Shown here piece by piece: positions 1-8,741 of a stretch of 34,876 bases of DNA. Every line of letters starts with the position of its first letter. The stretch's first letter is position 1. The position numbers and the translations under genes were made by a program. This stretch comes from a virus. Location: IMG/VR virus record IMGVR_UViG_3300020027_000025, positions 1 to 34,876 of that record. One strand, written 5' to 3'. The notes below the pieces were generated by a model. That model saw only the letters and a list, made by a program, of their open reading frames with translations. It had not been told where the DNA came from and did not search any database.

Positions 1-555
1 ACCGGTCAGCACACCGCCGTCTCGGTAGAACCACTTGCGTCCTCGGGTGTCACATCTGATGATCACCATTTCATCGTCCTCTCGTTGCGGTGTGGGGAAC
101 CGGCGGAGCTGTGCGGCAACGGCCTCCACCGCGCCCCGGCCGGCGTTGATCTCGAAATGCATCTCGTCCTTGCGGCCCTGGTAGTCCCCGCCCCACCGGA
201 CCACATTGACCACACTGGCCAGAATCTCGTGAATGACCGCCACCTGTTTGCGAGTGAACGTGCCGAGGACACCCAGGGGGTGGCGGGTGGCGTTCACGTC
301 CACCGCCGTGCCGCTCGCGTGGTTGCTGGTGTCACTGCCACCACGCACCGGGCGGGCGGCGTAGCCCCAGTCGTCCAACTCACCGCGGGTCGACTTAAGG
401 TCGATGTCCTCCACCTCTTTGTCGAACCGGGCCAGCACGTGCATGAGCACGTCACCCGCCGGGCCGTCCGCCACCGTGACAGCCACGCCGGTGCCGGGAA
501 TGGTGCGGCGCGACCGTGGCGGGTTGACCGGCCACCCGTTCTGACTGTTCGCCAT
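1..555 (-). CDS. Endolysin, M15-type D,D/L,D-carboxypeptidase domain (3' end cut by window edge)
   Basis: This is probably the phage endolysin, a zinc peptidase that cuts peptide cross-links of host peptidoglycan at the end of infection. The visible 185 residues carry the two M15 (VanY/Ply500-like) signatures: SNHASGTAVD at residues 77-86, giving zinc ligands His79 and Asp86, and EMHFE at 131-135, giving the third ligand His133. The M15 fold appears complete by about residue 150. The frame stays open to base 1, through a segment with RGRKWFYRDGG near 171-180 that could begin a C-terminal cell-wall-binding domain. The ATG at 555 follows a GAGGAG ribosome site. The gene lies 8 bases after a membrane-anchored collagen-like protein and is the last visible gene of the leftward late operon. 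The family call rests on motifs. The exact bond cut is not readable. Confidence 0.85.
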   Translation of the reverse strand, partial: MANSQNGWPVNPPRSRRTIPGTGVAVTVADGPAGDVLMHVLARFDKEVEDIDLKSTRGELDDWGYAARPVRGGSDTSNHASGTAVDVNATRHPLGVLGTFTRKQVAVIHEILASVVNVVRWGGDYQGRKDEMHFEINAGRGAVEAVAAQLRRFPTPQREDDEMVIIRCDTRGRKWFYRDGGVLTG

Positions 556-563
556 AGCTCTCC

Positions 564-1187
564 TCACGTGCAGCTGTAGGTCGGTGCCGCTGGATCGAAC
601 GGGTCTGTCCGGGAGCAGGTGTGTTCTCCGAGGAGGTCCGTGTACGTCCAGCTTACGGGCGGTTCACCCGCCGGGCCGACATCGCCGGGGGGACCAGCCG
701 GGCCAGCGTTGCCCACGGGCCCGGCTGGTCCTGTCGCTCCCGGCTCTCCGGGGTTGCCGGCGGTTCCTGTGTCCCCGGAGGGCCCCGGTCCTCCAGCGGG
801 GCCAGGAGCGCCGGTGTCGCCCACGAGGCCCGGCGCACCCGCCGCGCCGGGGTCGCCACGGACACCGGGCGGACCGGCGGGTCCGGGCTCACCTTGCGGC
901 CCCGCCGGTCCTGTGTCGCCGACAGGGCCGGGGGCGGCCGGCACCTGGTCGGCTTGTCGGCACGCGCCGGTGCGCTCCAGCTCGATGGCTGCGTCGCCCC
1001 CCGACTGGCACGCGGCCTTCACTCGGGTCGCGAGATCCTCGGTGGTGTCCACTGCGGTGTCGCGCTCGTTGATGATGGTGAGGCCGATCAGCACGAGCGC
1101 GGCCAGGAGCAGCACGGCGACCACGCCGACCACCCGGTCCATCGCCGTGCGGTGCCGGTGATGCTGGGCCATTTCCTCCGCCGTCAT
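564..1187 (-). CDS. Membrane-anchored collagen-like protein next to endolysin
   Basis: The 207-residue protein has a short basic, His-rich N-terminus, one strong transmembrane helix at about residues 19-40, a helical linker with two Cys, then about 30 uninterrupted Gly-X-Y triplets. It ends in a short tail containing two more Cys. This predicts a type II membrane protein (N-terminus inside) with a trimeric collagen-like stalk outside the membrane. Collagen repeats are common in phage tail fibres, but a membrane anchor is not expected in a virion fibre. The gene overlaps the upstream coiled-coil membrane gene by ATGA and sits just before the endolysin, so a role in lysis or at the envelope (holin partner, spanin-like linker, or exclusion protein) is a reasonable inference. 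I do not recognise a specific family. Confidence 0.8.
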   Translation of the reverse strand: MTAEEMAQHHRHRTAMDRVVGVVAVLLLAALVLIGLTIINERDTAVDTTEDLATRVKAACQSGGDAAIELERTGACRQADQVPAAPGPVGDTGPAGPQGEPGPAGPPGVRGDPGAAGAPGLVGDTGAPGPAGGPGPSGDTGTAGNPGEPGATGPAGPVGNAGPAGPPGDVGPAGEPPVSWTYTDLLGEHTCSRTDPFDPAAPTYSCT

Positions 1188-1486
1188 GTTCCTGTGTCCG
1201 GTCGAATCAGGCGGAGGGTGTGTTCCGCTTTGTCCGCTCGGAACTCGGCTTCCTGTCTGGCTTGTCGTTCGGTAGCCACTTCCAACTCCAGGTTGTCTAT
1301 CCTGGTTTCCAACGTCGTGATCTTGGACGCATGCTTGGTTTCCAACGTGGTGATCTGAGCAGCGAAGTCCTTGACCTCGTTACGGTATTGCTGCCTGTCT
1401 TGTCGATTCGAGTTGAGTAGGTGTCCAATAACGGTGGCCAGTAAGATAACCAGCGCACCACCTGTGACTCCAGAAGCGATGTCCAC
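1184..1486 (-). CDS. Small membrane protein with coiled coil, holin candidate
   Basis: The 100-residue product starts with a transmembrane helix at about residues 7-24, followed by a long charged helix to about residue 92. The charged part contains an 11-residue near repeat ([11 protein letters not shown] then [11 protein letters not shown]), which suggests a hendecad-type coiled coil. The start is a GTG at 1486 with no strong ribosome site. The stop overlaps the ATG of the collagen-like gene, so the two are likely translated together. Its place, after the last tail gene and two genes before the endolysin, makes it a candidate holin or lysis accessory protein. A single-helix holin with a large cytoplasmic coiled coil would be unusual, and it might instead be a scaffold for the collagen-like partner. 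Confidence 0.7.
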   Translation of the reverse strand: MDIASGVTGGALVILLATVIGHLLNSNRQDRQQYRNEVKDFAAQITTLETKHASKITTLETRIDNLELEVATERQARQEAEFRADKAEHTLRLIRPDTGT

Positions 1487-1521
1487 TAAGCACGCTAGCC
1501 CTCTCCGTTACCCCGGATGGT

Positions 1522-2295
1522 TTACTTGTTCTCGACGTACAGTTCTTTGTTCGACGTGTTCATGGTGTTGACGCCAATAACCTTGAACCACTGCTGAACA
1601 TTGTACGAGTTGAACGGGGTCAGTCCGGACACGTAGGTGCGCCGGATACCGGTGGCTCCGGCAGTGTTCTGACTGACCTGCACGGCGTTGGCGTCGGACG
1701 CTGTCACGATCGCGGAGCCAGAGCCGACCACGGCACCGGTGCACACCCGGATGGTGCACAGTGAGAACAGTCCGCCACCGGCCGACGCCGATAGCTGGAG
1801 TTGGTTGGTGATCATGACCCCGCCGGAGGGCGGAGCCACGAACGCAGTGCCGCACGCGGTGCCGCCGGTCAGGGTGTTGACGTAGCTCGTGCTCGTGGTG
1901 GATCCAGCGGTGGCCTGCGCGCTGGTCGCCACGGTGTCGTCCGGATAGCGCACCCATGCGGCACCGCTCCAGCGCTTGAGGGAGAGGTTGCTCAGGTCGA
2001 ATATGACCTGGCCGGTGTAGGGCACGGTCACGCTGGCTGTGGTCGCGACAACCGGGATCCCCCCGACCCGTCGCCATATGGCATTGAACCCGTCACGCAC
2101 GCGGAGCGCTTGACTGTCCGTCTCGTAGATCGTTTGACCGGGGTACGGCGAGGAGGGCAGGGTGGCCGTGGTGCACTCGATCACGGGGACCGTGTCGTCC
2201 AGCCGTTCCCAGTTCGCCTCGAACACTGCCCGGTCGGGGAACGGTTCGGTGCCGTCGGGCAACGTCAGTCCTAGGTGGAACGTGCTGCCGCTCAT
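1522..2295 (-). CDS. Minor tail protein, probable tail-tip or receptor-binding component
   Basis: The protein has 257 residues, rich in Thr, Ser, Gly and Val in beta-type patterns. The N-terminus (GLTLPDGTEPFPDRAVFEAN) resembles the opening of many actinophage minor tail proteins that describe a fibre attachment segment. A middle part (about 60-120) repeats short strands ending in aromatic residues (VRDGFNAIWRRVGG and LKRWSGAAWVRY), typical of small beta modules in tail fibres. The C-terminal half could be a jelly-roll tip. Its ATG overlaps the stop of the upstream gene (ATGA), and it is the last tail gene before the lysis-like genes. No enzyme motif is seen. The tail role is inferred from position and composition. 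Confidence 0.7.
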   Translation of the reverse strand: MSGSTFHLGLTLPDGTEPFPDRAVFEANWERLDDTVPVIECTTATLPSSPYPGQTIYETDSQALRVRDGFNAIWRRVGGIPVVATTASVTVPYTGQVIFDLSNLSLKRWSGAAWVRYPDDTVATSAQATAGSTTSTSYVNTLTGGTACGTAFVAPPSGGVMITNQLQLSASAGGGLFSLCTIRVCTGAVVGSGSAIVTASDANAVQVSQNTAGATGIRRTYVSGLTPFNSYNVQQWFKVIGVNTMNTSNKELYVENK

Positions 2296-2816
2296 CGCGA
2301 GTCCCTTTGCTTGATCGAGTGGAGTTCGTGTCGTAGTGCCTGCACGCGATCGACCGGTGTGCGTTGCACAGCTCGGGCAGTGTGGTGCACTTCTCGGGCC
2401 ACACGAACCAGCTCACGTTTCACCGTGAGAGCTTCGGGGTCCATGTGGTGGTTATCCACCACGGACTGGAGCTGGGAAGCGGCACGCCCTCGGGTGCTCA
2501 TCCGATGGCGCAACTTCACCTGAGCACACCGAGCGATGTGCGCGGCACGCACCTGTTCGAGGGTCACATTCTCGTCGTACAGCTGGGGTCCGACTGCCCA
2601 GTCCTCACGGGTGAGATACGGCTCTGCCAGCACGATATCCAGCAAAGTGGAGGTGTCGGAGGGATCGATGCCGTACTCCGCCGCGCGCCACTCCAAAGCG
2701 TCATGCGGGAATAAGTGTGACCCTTCCTCCACCGTGCCGTCATCGTGAGTGACCTGAGTGGACACTCGGAAACGGTCGTTGCCCTCGTCCTTAGTGGACA
2801 GAAACTCTCTCTTCAT
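2292..2816 (-). CDS. Hypothetical protein in tail-tip cluster
   Basis: The product is 174 residues and mostly helical and charged in its second half (about 85-174, rich in Arg, His, Glu, Val), so a coiled coil or helical bundle is likely. The first 80 residues are acidic with short strands. I do not recognise a family. The start chosen is the ATG at 2816, which overlaps the upstream stop as TAATG. An in-frame start at 2837 would lengthen it by seven residues but would overlap the upstream gene more. The gene lies between two minor tail genes, suggesting a tail-tip component or a chaperone for the neighbouring fibre. DNA here is visibly more AT-rich than the flanks. Confidence 0.7.
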   Translation of the reverse strand: MKREFLSTKDEGNDRFRVSTQVTHDDGTVEEGSHLFPHDALEWRAAEYGIDPSDTSTLLDIVLAEPYLTREDWAVGPQLYDENVTLEQVRAAHIARCAQVKLRHRMSTRGRAASQLQSVVDNHHMDPEALTVKRELVRVAREVHHTARAVQRTPVDRVQALRHELHSIKQRDSR

Positions 2817-5509
2817 TAGAATGCCCTCGCTGCCCATATCAGGATCTCACAGTTACCCGACGGGTATGTCACGCTGAATCCGGTAGCACTCGCCGCACTA
2901 ATGCAATGGTACTTTCCCGTAGCCCCACCGGAAGTAGGCAGGATGTCGCAGATCACGTTCATGTTGCCGACCATGGTCGCACCGTAGGTGACTGCCTGAC
3001 TCGTACCACTTCCGGCCACGTGATCGGTGTAGAGCGCGCTTAATCCGCCTGCTGTATGGGTTTTCTGGAAGTGGCCTTTAAGCGCGATAGCTTCCGTACT
3101 ATCAAACCTAATCCACGCATCGGCACCGGAATCCTTGTAGCCGTAGAAAGCGTTCCCGGACTGGAACGTCACGCGGCCGCCATGGGCCACCCGTGCGGCA
3201 GTCTCCTGCTGTAGCAAGAAGTTGGTTCCGAACACCACCTGGGTGATGTGGTCGGACGATCCGTCGTCGTACATGTCGATGCGGGCAACGCCCCCAGGGT
3301 CGGGGTTGAGCACGATACGCTGGGGGTCGGTGTCCAGTCCACTTTGGAACTTGCCCACGATCGTAATGTCTCCGCCCACCTCCGCGTTCATCGTCTCGGC
3401 GTTGCTCGCGTTGTACAACCGAAGTCCGTCCACATCGGACTCCATGCGGGCACCGGACACGCCGGTCTTGATACTCCCCGCCAGTAGCCAATCAGCCGTG
3501 ATGGTTCCGGCGGTCACCTTGGACACGGTCAGGCTGGAGATGTGCGCGTCGTCCACCAGCTCCGCCGTCGCCGGCACCGCGAAACTCGACAAGCTCTTGT
3601 TCCCCGCCATGTCCACAGCGATGACCTTGAACCAACCGGGGGTCAGGTTGTCCAGCGGGAACGTGGCGACCAGCGGGATGTGTCCGCTGATCATCCCCCA
3701 ATTGACCATGACCTTGCCGAGCAGCGTGGTGTCGGAACAGGTGAACGTCGGCTCCGTTCCGATGTGCAGCTCCATGTGGTGCATGTCGCGGTCCAGGTTG
3801 TACGTCCCCCCGGAAGCGACGCCCAACGTGTGGATCATTTGCACGGCGAGGGTGGACGCGGCGATCGTGGGCGCGCCCGGCGTGGCCGGCGGCTGGTCGT
3901 CGCTCGTGGTGGTCCACTCTGTGACCGCCGACCAGGCCCCGTAGTTCGTCGGCGTGGCGAGGTCGGCCGCCCGGATCTGTGCCTCGTACGGGTGTGCGGG
4001 GATCAGCTCCTGGAGGCGGAACGTCTCACTGTCGAACGGGGCCACCGCGAACTGCCAGTCCGTCGCGGGGTACAGCACCGGCTCATCCCACGTCGAACCG
4101 GTCGCCTCCCACTGATCCCAGGTCAGGCCCCGCGCTTCGGCCTGGTCCCAGGTGAAGGGGTAGAGCGGGGTAGTGGCGGAGCGGTAACGGATCTCGTAGT
4201 GTGACCCGTCCACGATCGGCGTGCCGCCGACGTTGTCAGGCCGGTCCCAGGTCAGCAGCACTTCCCCGCGGGCCTCGCCGGTGACCGCGCTCTGGTACAC
4301 GCCGAGCCGGAAGGGCTCCGTCCAGGTGACCACGTCCGGCACCGACGCGTCGGGCACCGGCAACCGGCCGATCGGTTCCGACCCGGTGCCGGTGAGCGAG
4401 CGGCTGTAACCCCCGACCTTGACGGTGGTCTGCCCGCCCTCCCACACCACGTAGTCGGTGAGGTCGTACCAGGCACCGAGCTTGTCGCGGAACGCCACGG
4501 TGAAGCCGGGCGCGACCGGCCAGGTGGTCTCGATCAGCCGGAGCTTCACCGGGTTGGTGACCGCGCCACGGAACACGACCTCGTTGGTGGGGTCCTCCAA
4601 CCCGATGTCCGGATCGAACACCCACAGGTAGTCACCGACCAGCACCGATCCGTTGATGTCGTACTCCGACGTGGACAGCGCGAGTGCGTCGCGCGTGCCG
4701 GAGAACCGGTTCAGTTGCAGCTGGGCCCGGACGTCGGCGTTGGTGGCGTCGGTGGTGGACTCGCTCACCATGCGGGTCAGCACCACGGGGTTGCCGTGCA
4801 GGTCCTTGTACGGGTTCAGGCCCGGAGCGATGTCGGCGGAGCCGGTGGCCACGGTGGTGTCCGTGGACGCGGCGAGCAGCAACGCGCGAGTGGTGAAGTC
4901 CTCCACGTCCTGGTCGGTGTTCGACGTGCCGAGCAGCGCGCGCAACCGCATGTCGACGCCGGCACCGCGCTTGATCACCATGCACTTGGGGTCGGTGACG
5001 AACAGGTCCTCCGGCGCGCCGGCGTCCAGGGTGGCGTCCCCGTTGACCCGGTACTCGCCACCCATGGTGGTGCACACGTAGTCGATGGCCTTGCGCGGCG
5101 TCGTGTACTGGAACGTGTTGGTGAAGGTGCCGACGATGGGGGACAGGAGCCCCTCCAGCACCGCGGCGGGGAGGAGGTCCCGCACCACCTGGGTGAAGTC
5201 CTCAGCGGTGAAAGTGATCGGGGTTTCGATCACCGCGCCCTTGTCTTCCTCGTCACCCAACCAGAACGCCATGCCGGCACCGGTCAGCGCCGGGGCGTCG
5301 TCGTGGTCGCCGACACCGCGCAGCACGCCGGTGTAGCGGCTCGACCGGAGCAGGCCGTCCCCGACCTTGCGCGGGTCGAGCCGGCCGGTGTGGATGGTGA
5401 CGTGGCCGAAGTAGTTGGCGGCCAGCATGTCCCGGATCTTGCGCGGCGTTTCCTTACGCAGAGTCAGGTTCCAGTTACCCAGTGCCCCGATGGCTTCGGT
5501 GATCGGCAT
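2816..5509 (-). CDS. Large minor tail protein with fibronectin-like domains (tail hub/central fibre)
   Basis: This 897-residue protein is the largest in the late region. The N-terminal half (about 1-380) resembles tail-associated hub proteins. Fibronectin type III-like beta segments follow at about 385-650. Residues near 655-690 (HISSLTVSKVTAGTI) match the linker seen in central tail fibre and gpJ-like proteins before the distal tip. The C-terminal 200 residues are Gly, Thr and Ser rich and likely form the receptor-contacting tip. A local triplication of TWDQ or TWDE about every 10-12 residues occurs near 450-475, inside an FN3-like region. The ATG at 5509 follows a strong GAGGAGGT. The gene starts 2 bases after the preceding distal tail gene. 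The last 300 bases look less GC-rich, as if the tip had been exchanged. Confidence 0.85.
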   Translation of the reverse strand: MPITEAIGALGNWNLTLRKETPRKIRDMLAANYFGHVTIHTGRLDPRKVGDGLLRSSRYTGVLRGVGDHDDAPALTGAGMAFWLGDEEDKGAVIETPITFTAEDFTQVVRDLLPAAVLEGLLSPIVGTFTNTFQYTTPRKAIDYVCTTMGGEYRVNGDATLDAGAPEDLFVTDPKCMVIKRGAGVDMRLRALLGTSNTDQDVEDFTTRALLLAASTDTTVATGSADIAPGLNPYKDLHGNPVVLTRMVSESTTDATNADVRAQLQLNRFSGTRDALALSTSEYDINGSVLVGDYLWVFDPDIGLEDPTNEVVFRGAVTNPVKLRLIETTWPVAPGFTVAFRDKLGAWYDLTDYVVWEGGQTTVKVGGYSRSLTGTGSEPIGRLPVPDASVPDVVTWTEPFRLGVYQSAVTGEARGEVLLTWDRPDNVGGTPIVDGSHYEIRYRSATTPLYPFTWDQAEARGLTWDQWEATGSTWDEPVLYPATDWQFAVAPFDSETFRLQELIPAHPYEAQIRAADLATPTNYGAWSAVTEWTTTSDDQPPATPGAPTIAASTLAVQMIHTLGVASGGTYNLDRDMHHMELHIGTEPTFTCSDTTLLGKVMVNWGMISGHIPLVATFPLDNLTPGWFKVIAVDMAGNKSLSSFAVPATAELVDDAHISSLTVSKVTAGTITADWLLAGSIKTGVSGARMESDVDGLRLYNASNAETMNAEVGGDITIVGKFQSGLDTDPQRIVLNPDPGGVARIDMYDDGSSDHITQVVFGTNFLLQQETAARVAHGGRVTFQSGNAFYGYKDSGADAWIRFDSTEAIALKGHFQKTHTAGGLSALYTDHVAGSGTSQAVTYGATMVGNMNVICDILPTSGGATGKYHCISAASATGFSVTYPSGNCEILIWAARAF

Positions 5510-5511
5510 GG

Positions 5512-6696
5512 CTACCTCCTCACCGGGACGACGAGTTCACCGGGGGTGCCGAGGTACTGAGCCATCAGGTGGTCCGGCTGGTCGCCGGCCACCGCGCCGC
5601 TCCCCGCCGCCGCCACGCCGATGAACGCGTCGAGCGCGACGGTGGCCGCCTTGCTGAGTCCGCCATTGATCACGTCGCCAGTGAAGGCCAGTGCCGAGCC
5701 GACCACGTAGCGGTTGCCGTCGCCGTCGTTGGCCGTGGCCCTGACGTAGCCTGTGCCGGCCGTTCCCGCCTCGGTCGCAGCCCGGACCACCTTGAGCGTC
5801 GTGGACGTCTGGGACTGCACGTACAACTCCAGCGTGCGGGCACCCCGGACCAGCGTGAGATCGGCGGTGACCCGCCCCGGCGCGGCGGCACTGGCCCACA
5901 GCACACGCACGACGACCTGCTCCAGCTCGTTGCGAAGCAGGGTCACCGACCGGGCGGTGCCGAGCGTGACGCCACCGGCCAGCACATCCCACGACTTGGC
6001 GTGCCACGCGCCGCCGGTGTAGGCGGCCACCTCCAGCACACCGCTAGCCGCGAGCGGACGCACGCGCACCAGGCCGTTGCTCAGCTCCCAGCCGCTGGCC
6101 GCTGGTGAGAAGTTCAGGCCTGAACGCTCCAGCGCGTCGCCGTCCAGGAACCGCACACGGCCGGCGAGGCAGGCCACGGTGGACGCGCCCCACCGCGGGT
6201 GCGTGGCGGGCACGTTCCGGTAGACCACCTGGGCCCCGTCCGCCCCAGTGCGGGTGATGACGCTGGGCACGGTGGCGTCGGACCAGTAGCCGTAGTGGCC
6301 GATGGGCGGCGCGTGCCAGCGCTCGCCGGTGACGGCGTGGCTGGTGTTGCGCGTGAGCGGCCCGGACAGACGGCTCTCCATGTCGGTCTCGAACTCGGTG
6401 CCGAGTCGGGTCAGATCAAGGGTCCAGGTGACGGTGGCCACCTGTTGGAAGTTCGAGTAGCCCGCTTTGACGTTGGCCACCCGGTAGTAGCCCGACAGGC
6501 GTGGCTTGTCCACGAAGGTGACGGGCACGAGCGCGCCGGTCATCCCCAGGAAGTCCTCACGCCGCCGTTCCAGTTCGATCAGGGTCAGGGGCGGGAGCGC
6601 CTCTTGCCCGGTGACGGTCACGCCGTCACCAGTCTGGTCGGCGCTCCAGTCCTCGCGAAGGACCAGGCGTCCCAGGGTGATGGTGCCGAAGCTCAT
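5512..6696 (-). CDS. Minor tail protein (distal tail-like)
   Basis: The 394-residue product directly follows the tape measure gene and overlaps it by ATGA, the normal position of the distal tail protein that caps the tube and attaches the hub. The first 130 residues (GTITLGRLVLREDW, later PRLSGYYRVANV and ATVTWTLDLTRLG) fit the beta-rich tube-adaptor part of such proteins. The rest is an extended beta-rich domain that could be a carbohydrate-binding or galectin-like module. There is no enzymatic signature. The assignment comes from gene order plus composition, so it is called minor tail rather than given a symbol. Confidence 0.78.
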   Translation of the reverse strand: MSFGTITLGRLVLREDWSADQTGDGVTVTGQEALPPLTLIELERRREDFLGMTGALVPVTFVDKPRLSGYYRVANVKAGYSNFQQVATVTWTLDLTRLGTEFETDMESRLSGPLTRNTSHAVTGERWHAPPIGHYGYWSDATVPSVITRTGADGAQVVYRNVPATHPRWGASTVACLAGRVRFLDGDALERSGLNFSPAASGWELSNGLVRVRPLAASGVLEVAAYTGGAWHAKSWDVLAGGVTLGTARSVTLLRNELEQVVVRVLWASAAAPGRVTADLTLVRGARTLELYVQSQTSTTLKVVRAATEAGTAGTGYVRATANDGDGNRYVVGSALAFTGDVINGGLSKAATVALDAFIGVAAAGSGAVAGDQPDHLMAQYLGTPGELVVPVRR

Positions 6697-8741
6697 CGCG
6701 CCGTGCTCCTTTCGACGTTGCGGATCTCGTCGCGCAGGAACTCCGCCGTGGTGCGGAGGTCGGTCTTGCTCATGGCGTTGAGGGATCCGGGGAACGTGAC
6801 GGTCAGGTTGTCGATGTTGATCGTGGTTCCGCCGGGGCCGGTGGCGTCCAGCGACGCGCCGTCACCGCCGAACCGTGGGGGCCGGGAGGTGAAGGCGGGC
6901 AGGGGGGTGTTCGCGATGGCGTCCGTCATGCCCACAATGCGGGGCTTGACCTCGGTCTCAAACCCCTTGTCCAGGCCGCCGGCCAGTCCGTCCATAATGG
7001 ACTTGCCATGGGGCATAAGAAGAACTGCGTCGACTTCGATCGGTCCTTTGTGGTCAGCGATCCAGTCACCGATGCCGGACACGAAGTCCTTGACGTTGTT
7101 CCACATTGCCTTGAGTCCATCCCACAGACCCTGAATGATCCGCTTGCCTGCGTCGAACAGGAGCCGGCCCACGTTTCCTATGCCGTCGAGAATGCGACCA
7201 GGCAGACCACGCACCCAGTTCACGAAATCGGTCAGCTTGCCGATCGCTCCGTCCTTGAGTCGGCCGAACCACCCGGACACTTTGCCGGGCAAGGCACCGA
7301 GCATCTCGAAAAAATCGCCGATATCCTTAATCCGCTTGCCAACCCAGTCAGCGATCTTGGTGACGATGTCGGACACGAATTTCCATATCGCGTTCCACAC
7401 CGAGGTGGTCACACTCTTGATCGTGTCCCAGTTCATGATGATCAAGACGACCAGGCCGACGACCAGCGCGATGATGATCAGCACCGGCGCGAACGCGAGC
7501 ACCCAGGACGCGGCCATGCTGATAGCTCCGGCGATCGACGCGGCGGCCATGGCGATCCAGCCGCCCACCACCTTGATCCCGGCACCAACCGCGGTCCAGG
7601 ACATCGTGTTCATCGCCATCACCAGCATGGAGATGTTGCCCACCACCGGCATCAGTTCCCCGCCGGCACCGAGCGCCCACGAACTGATCGAGCCCAGCGG
7701 GCCCTCCATGTTAGTGACCGACTGAACCCAGCCCTCGAACTTGCGCTTCACGGACTCGATGCCGTTCGCGGCGGTGTCGGCCGCCGCGGCGTTCATCTTG
7801 TCAGTGGCACCCTTGACGTTGGTGAGCGCCGACTCGGTGAGGTCCATCTTCGGGAGGATGGCGCGCAGGGTGTCTTCCCACTGGGTGCCGAACAGCGCGA
7901 CGCCGGCAGCGTTTTGCTGGACCGGGTCCTTCATGTTCTGGAGCGCGGTCAGTACCTGGATGAGCCCGTCGCTCGCGCTCTTGCCGCCGGCTGCCACCTT
8001 CTGGTTCATCTCGTCGGCGTTCAGGCCCATGTCCTCGTAGCCCTGGGCCACGGCGTTCGAAGTGTCGATGGCCCGGAGACCGAACTCCTTGAACACGTCG
8101 GCCATTACGTCGCCGTCGCGCGCGCCGGCCTGGAGCCCGGCGGACAGCACACCGAGCGCGGTGGCTCCGTCGAACCCCAGCTTGGCGAATTGGGGAGAGT
8201 ACTCGTTGATTGTTTCGAGGAGGTCGCCCGCGTTGTTGCCGCCGGACTGGAACGCACGGGTGATCTGATCGAACGCGGTGTCGACGTCGGGGGCCAGCTT
8301 GTTCTTGACCAGGTTGCCCGCGGCGCGAATGACCTCGCTCACGTCCTGGTCGTACACCGACGCGAGACCCATCGCGTCCTCGGTGGCGCTCTTAATGTTC
8401 TCTTTGGACGCGGTGTTCAGGTTGTACAGGTTCTGCCCCACACTGGCGATGGCCGCGTTGACGTCCGGGATGGACTCACCGAAGTTGTCGCGGTACACCT
8501 CGCCAGCGATCTTGCCCGCGTTCTGCGAGACCTCTTTCGTGAGGTTGAGCTGGGCCCCCAGTTTGGCCGTGCTCTTGCTGATGTCCAGGTTGTCGGTGAT
8601 CCCTTTGGAAATCGTCGCACCGATCGCGAGACCACCGGCCCATTTCATCATGGAGGAGCCGATGGACTCGCGACCTTCGGAGGTGCTGTCCTTGGTGAAC
8701 ACGTCGATGAACGCCGAACCCATCTTGAAACCCTCAGACAC
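6693..8741 (-). CDS. Tape measure protein
   Basis: This protein sets the tail length and is ejected with the DNA. It has 682 residues. The N-terminal part is Ala, Gly and Asn rich and helical, matching the TP901-type tape measure core with repeated A-x-x-A-x-G-x-x helices at about 100-330. A hydrophobic block with two or three membrane-type helices lies at about 385-440 (ASIAGAISMAASWVLAFAPV and a following segment). Repeated W-x-x-I/V helices (WNAIWKFVSDIV, WDGLKAMWNNVKDF) follow at about 445-560. From the usual 0.15 nm per residue, a tail of about 100 nm is expected. The GTG at 8741 has an AAAGGAG site 5 bases upstream and overlaps the end of the chaperone gene, as is usual. Confidence 0.95.
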   Translation of the reverse strand: MSEGFKMGSAFIDVFTKDSTSEGRESIGSSMMKWAGGLAIGATISKGITDNLDISKSTAKLGAQLNLTKEVSQNAGKIAGEVYRDNFGESIPDVNAAIASVGQNLYNLNTASKENIKSATEDAMGLASVYDQDVSEVIRAAGNLVKNKLAPDVDTAFDQITRAFQSGGNNAGDLLETINEYSPQFAKLGFDGATALGVLSAGLQAGARDGDVMADVFKEFGLRAIDTSNAVAQGYEDMGLNADEMNQKVAAGGKSASDGLIQVLTALQNMKDPVQQNAAGVALFGTQWEDTLRAILPKMDLTESALTNVKGATDKMNAAAADTAANGIESVKRKFEGWVQSVTNMEGPLGSISSWALGAGGELMPVVGNISMLVMAMNTMSWTAVGAGIKVVGGWIAMAAASIAGAISMAASWVLAFAPVLIIIALVVGLVVLIIMNWDTIKSVTTSVWNAIWKFVSDIVTKIADWVGKRIKDIGDFFEMLGALPGKVSGWFGRLKDGAIGKLTDFVNWVRGLPGRILDGIGNVGRLLFDAGKRIIQGLWDGLKAMWNNVKDFVSGIGDWIADHKGPIEVDAVLLMPHGKSIMDGLAGGLDKGFETEVKPRIVGMTDAIANTPLPAFTSRPPRFGGDGASLDATGPGGTTINIDNLTVTFPGSLNAMSKTDLRTTAEFLRDEIRNVERSTAR

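Noticed and set aside
690-930. Tandem DNA repeat in the collagen region
   Set aside because: The repetition is explained by codons for Gly-X-Y triplets. The DNA units are not identical and no longer-period repeat is visible.
621-1358. Plus-strand frames across the collagen-like gene
   Set aside because: They come from the Gly-Pro repeats read on the other strand. The minus frame has a membrane helix, a clean Gly-X-Y register and coupled neighbours.
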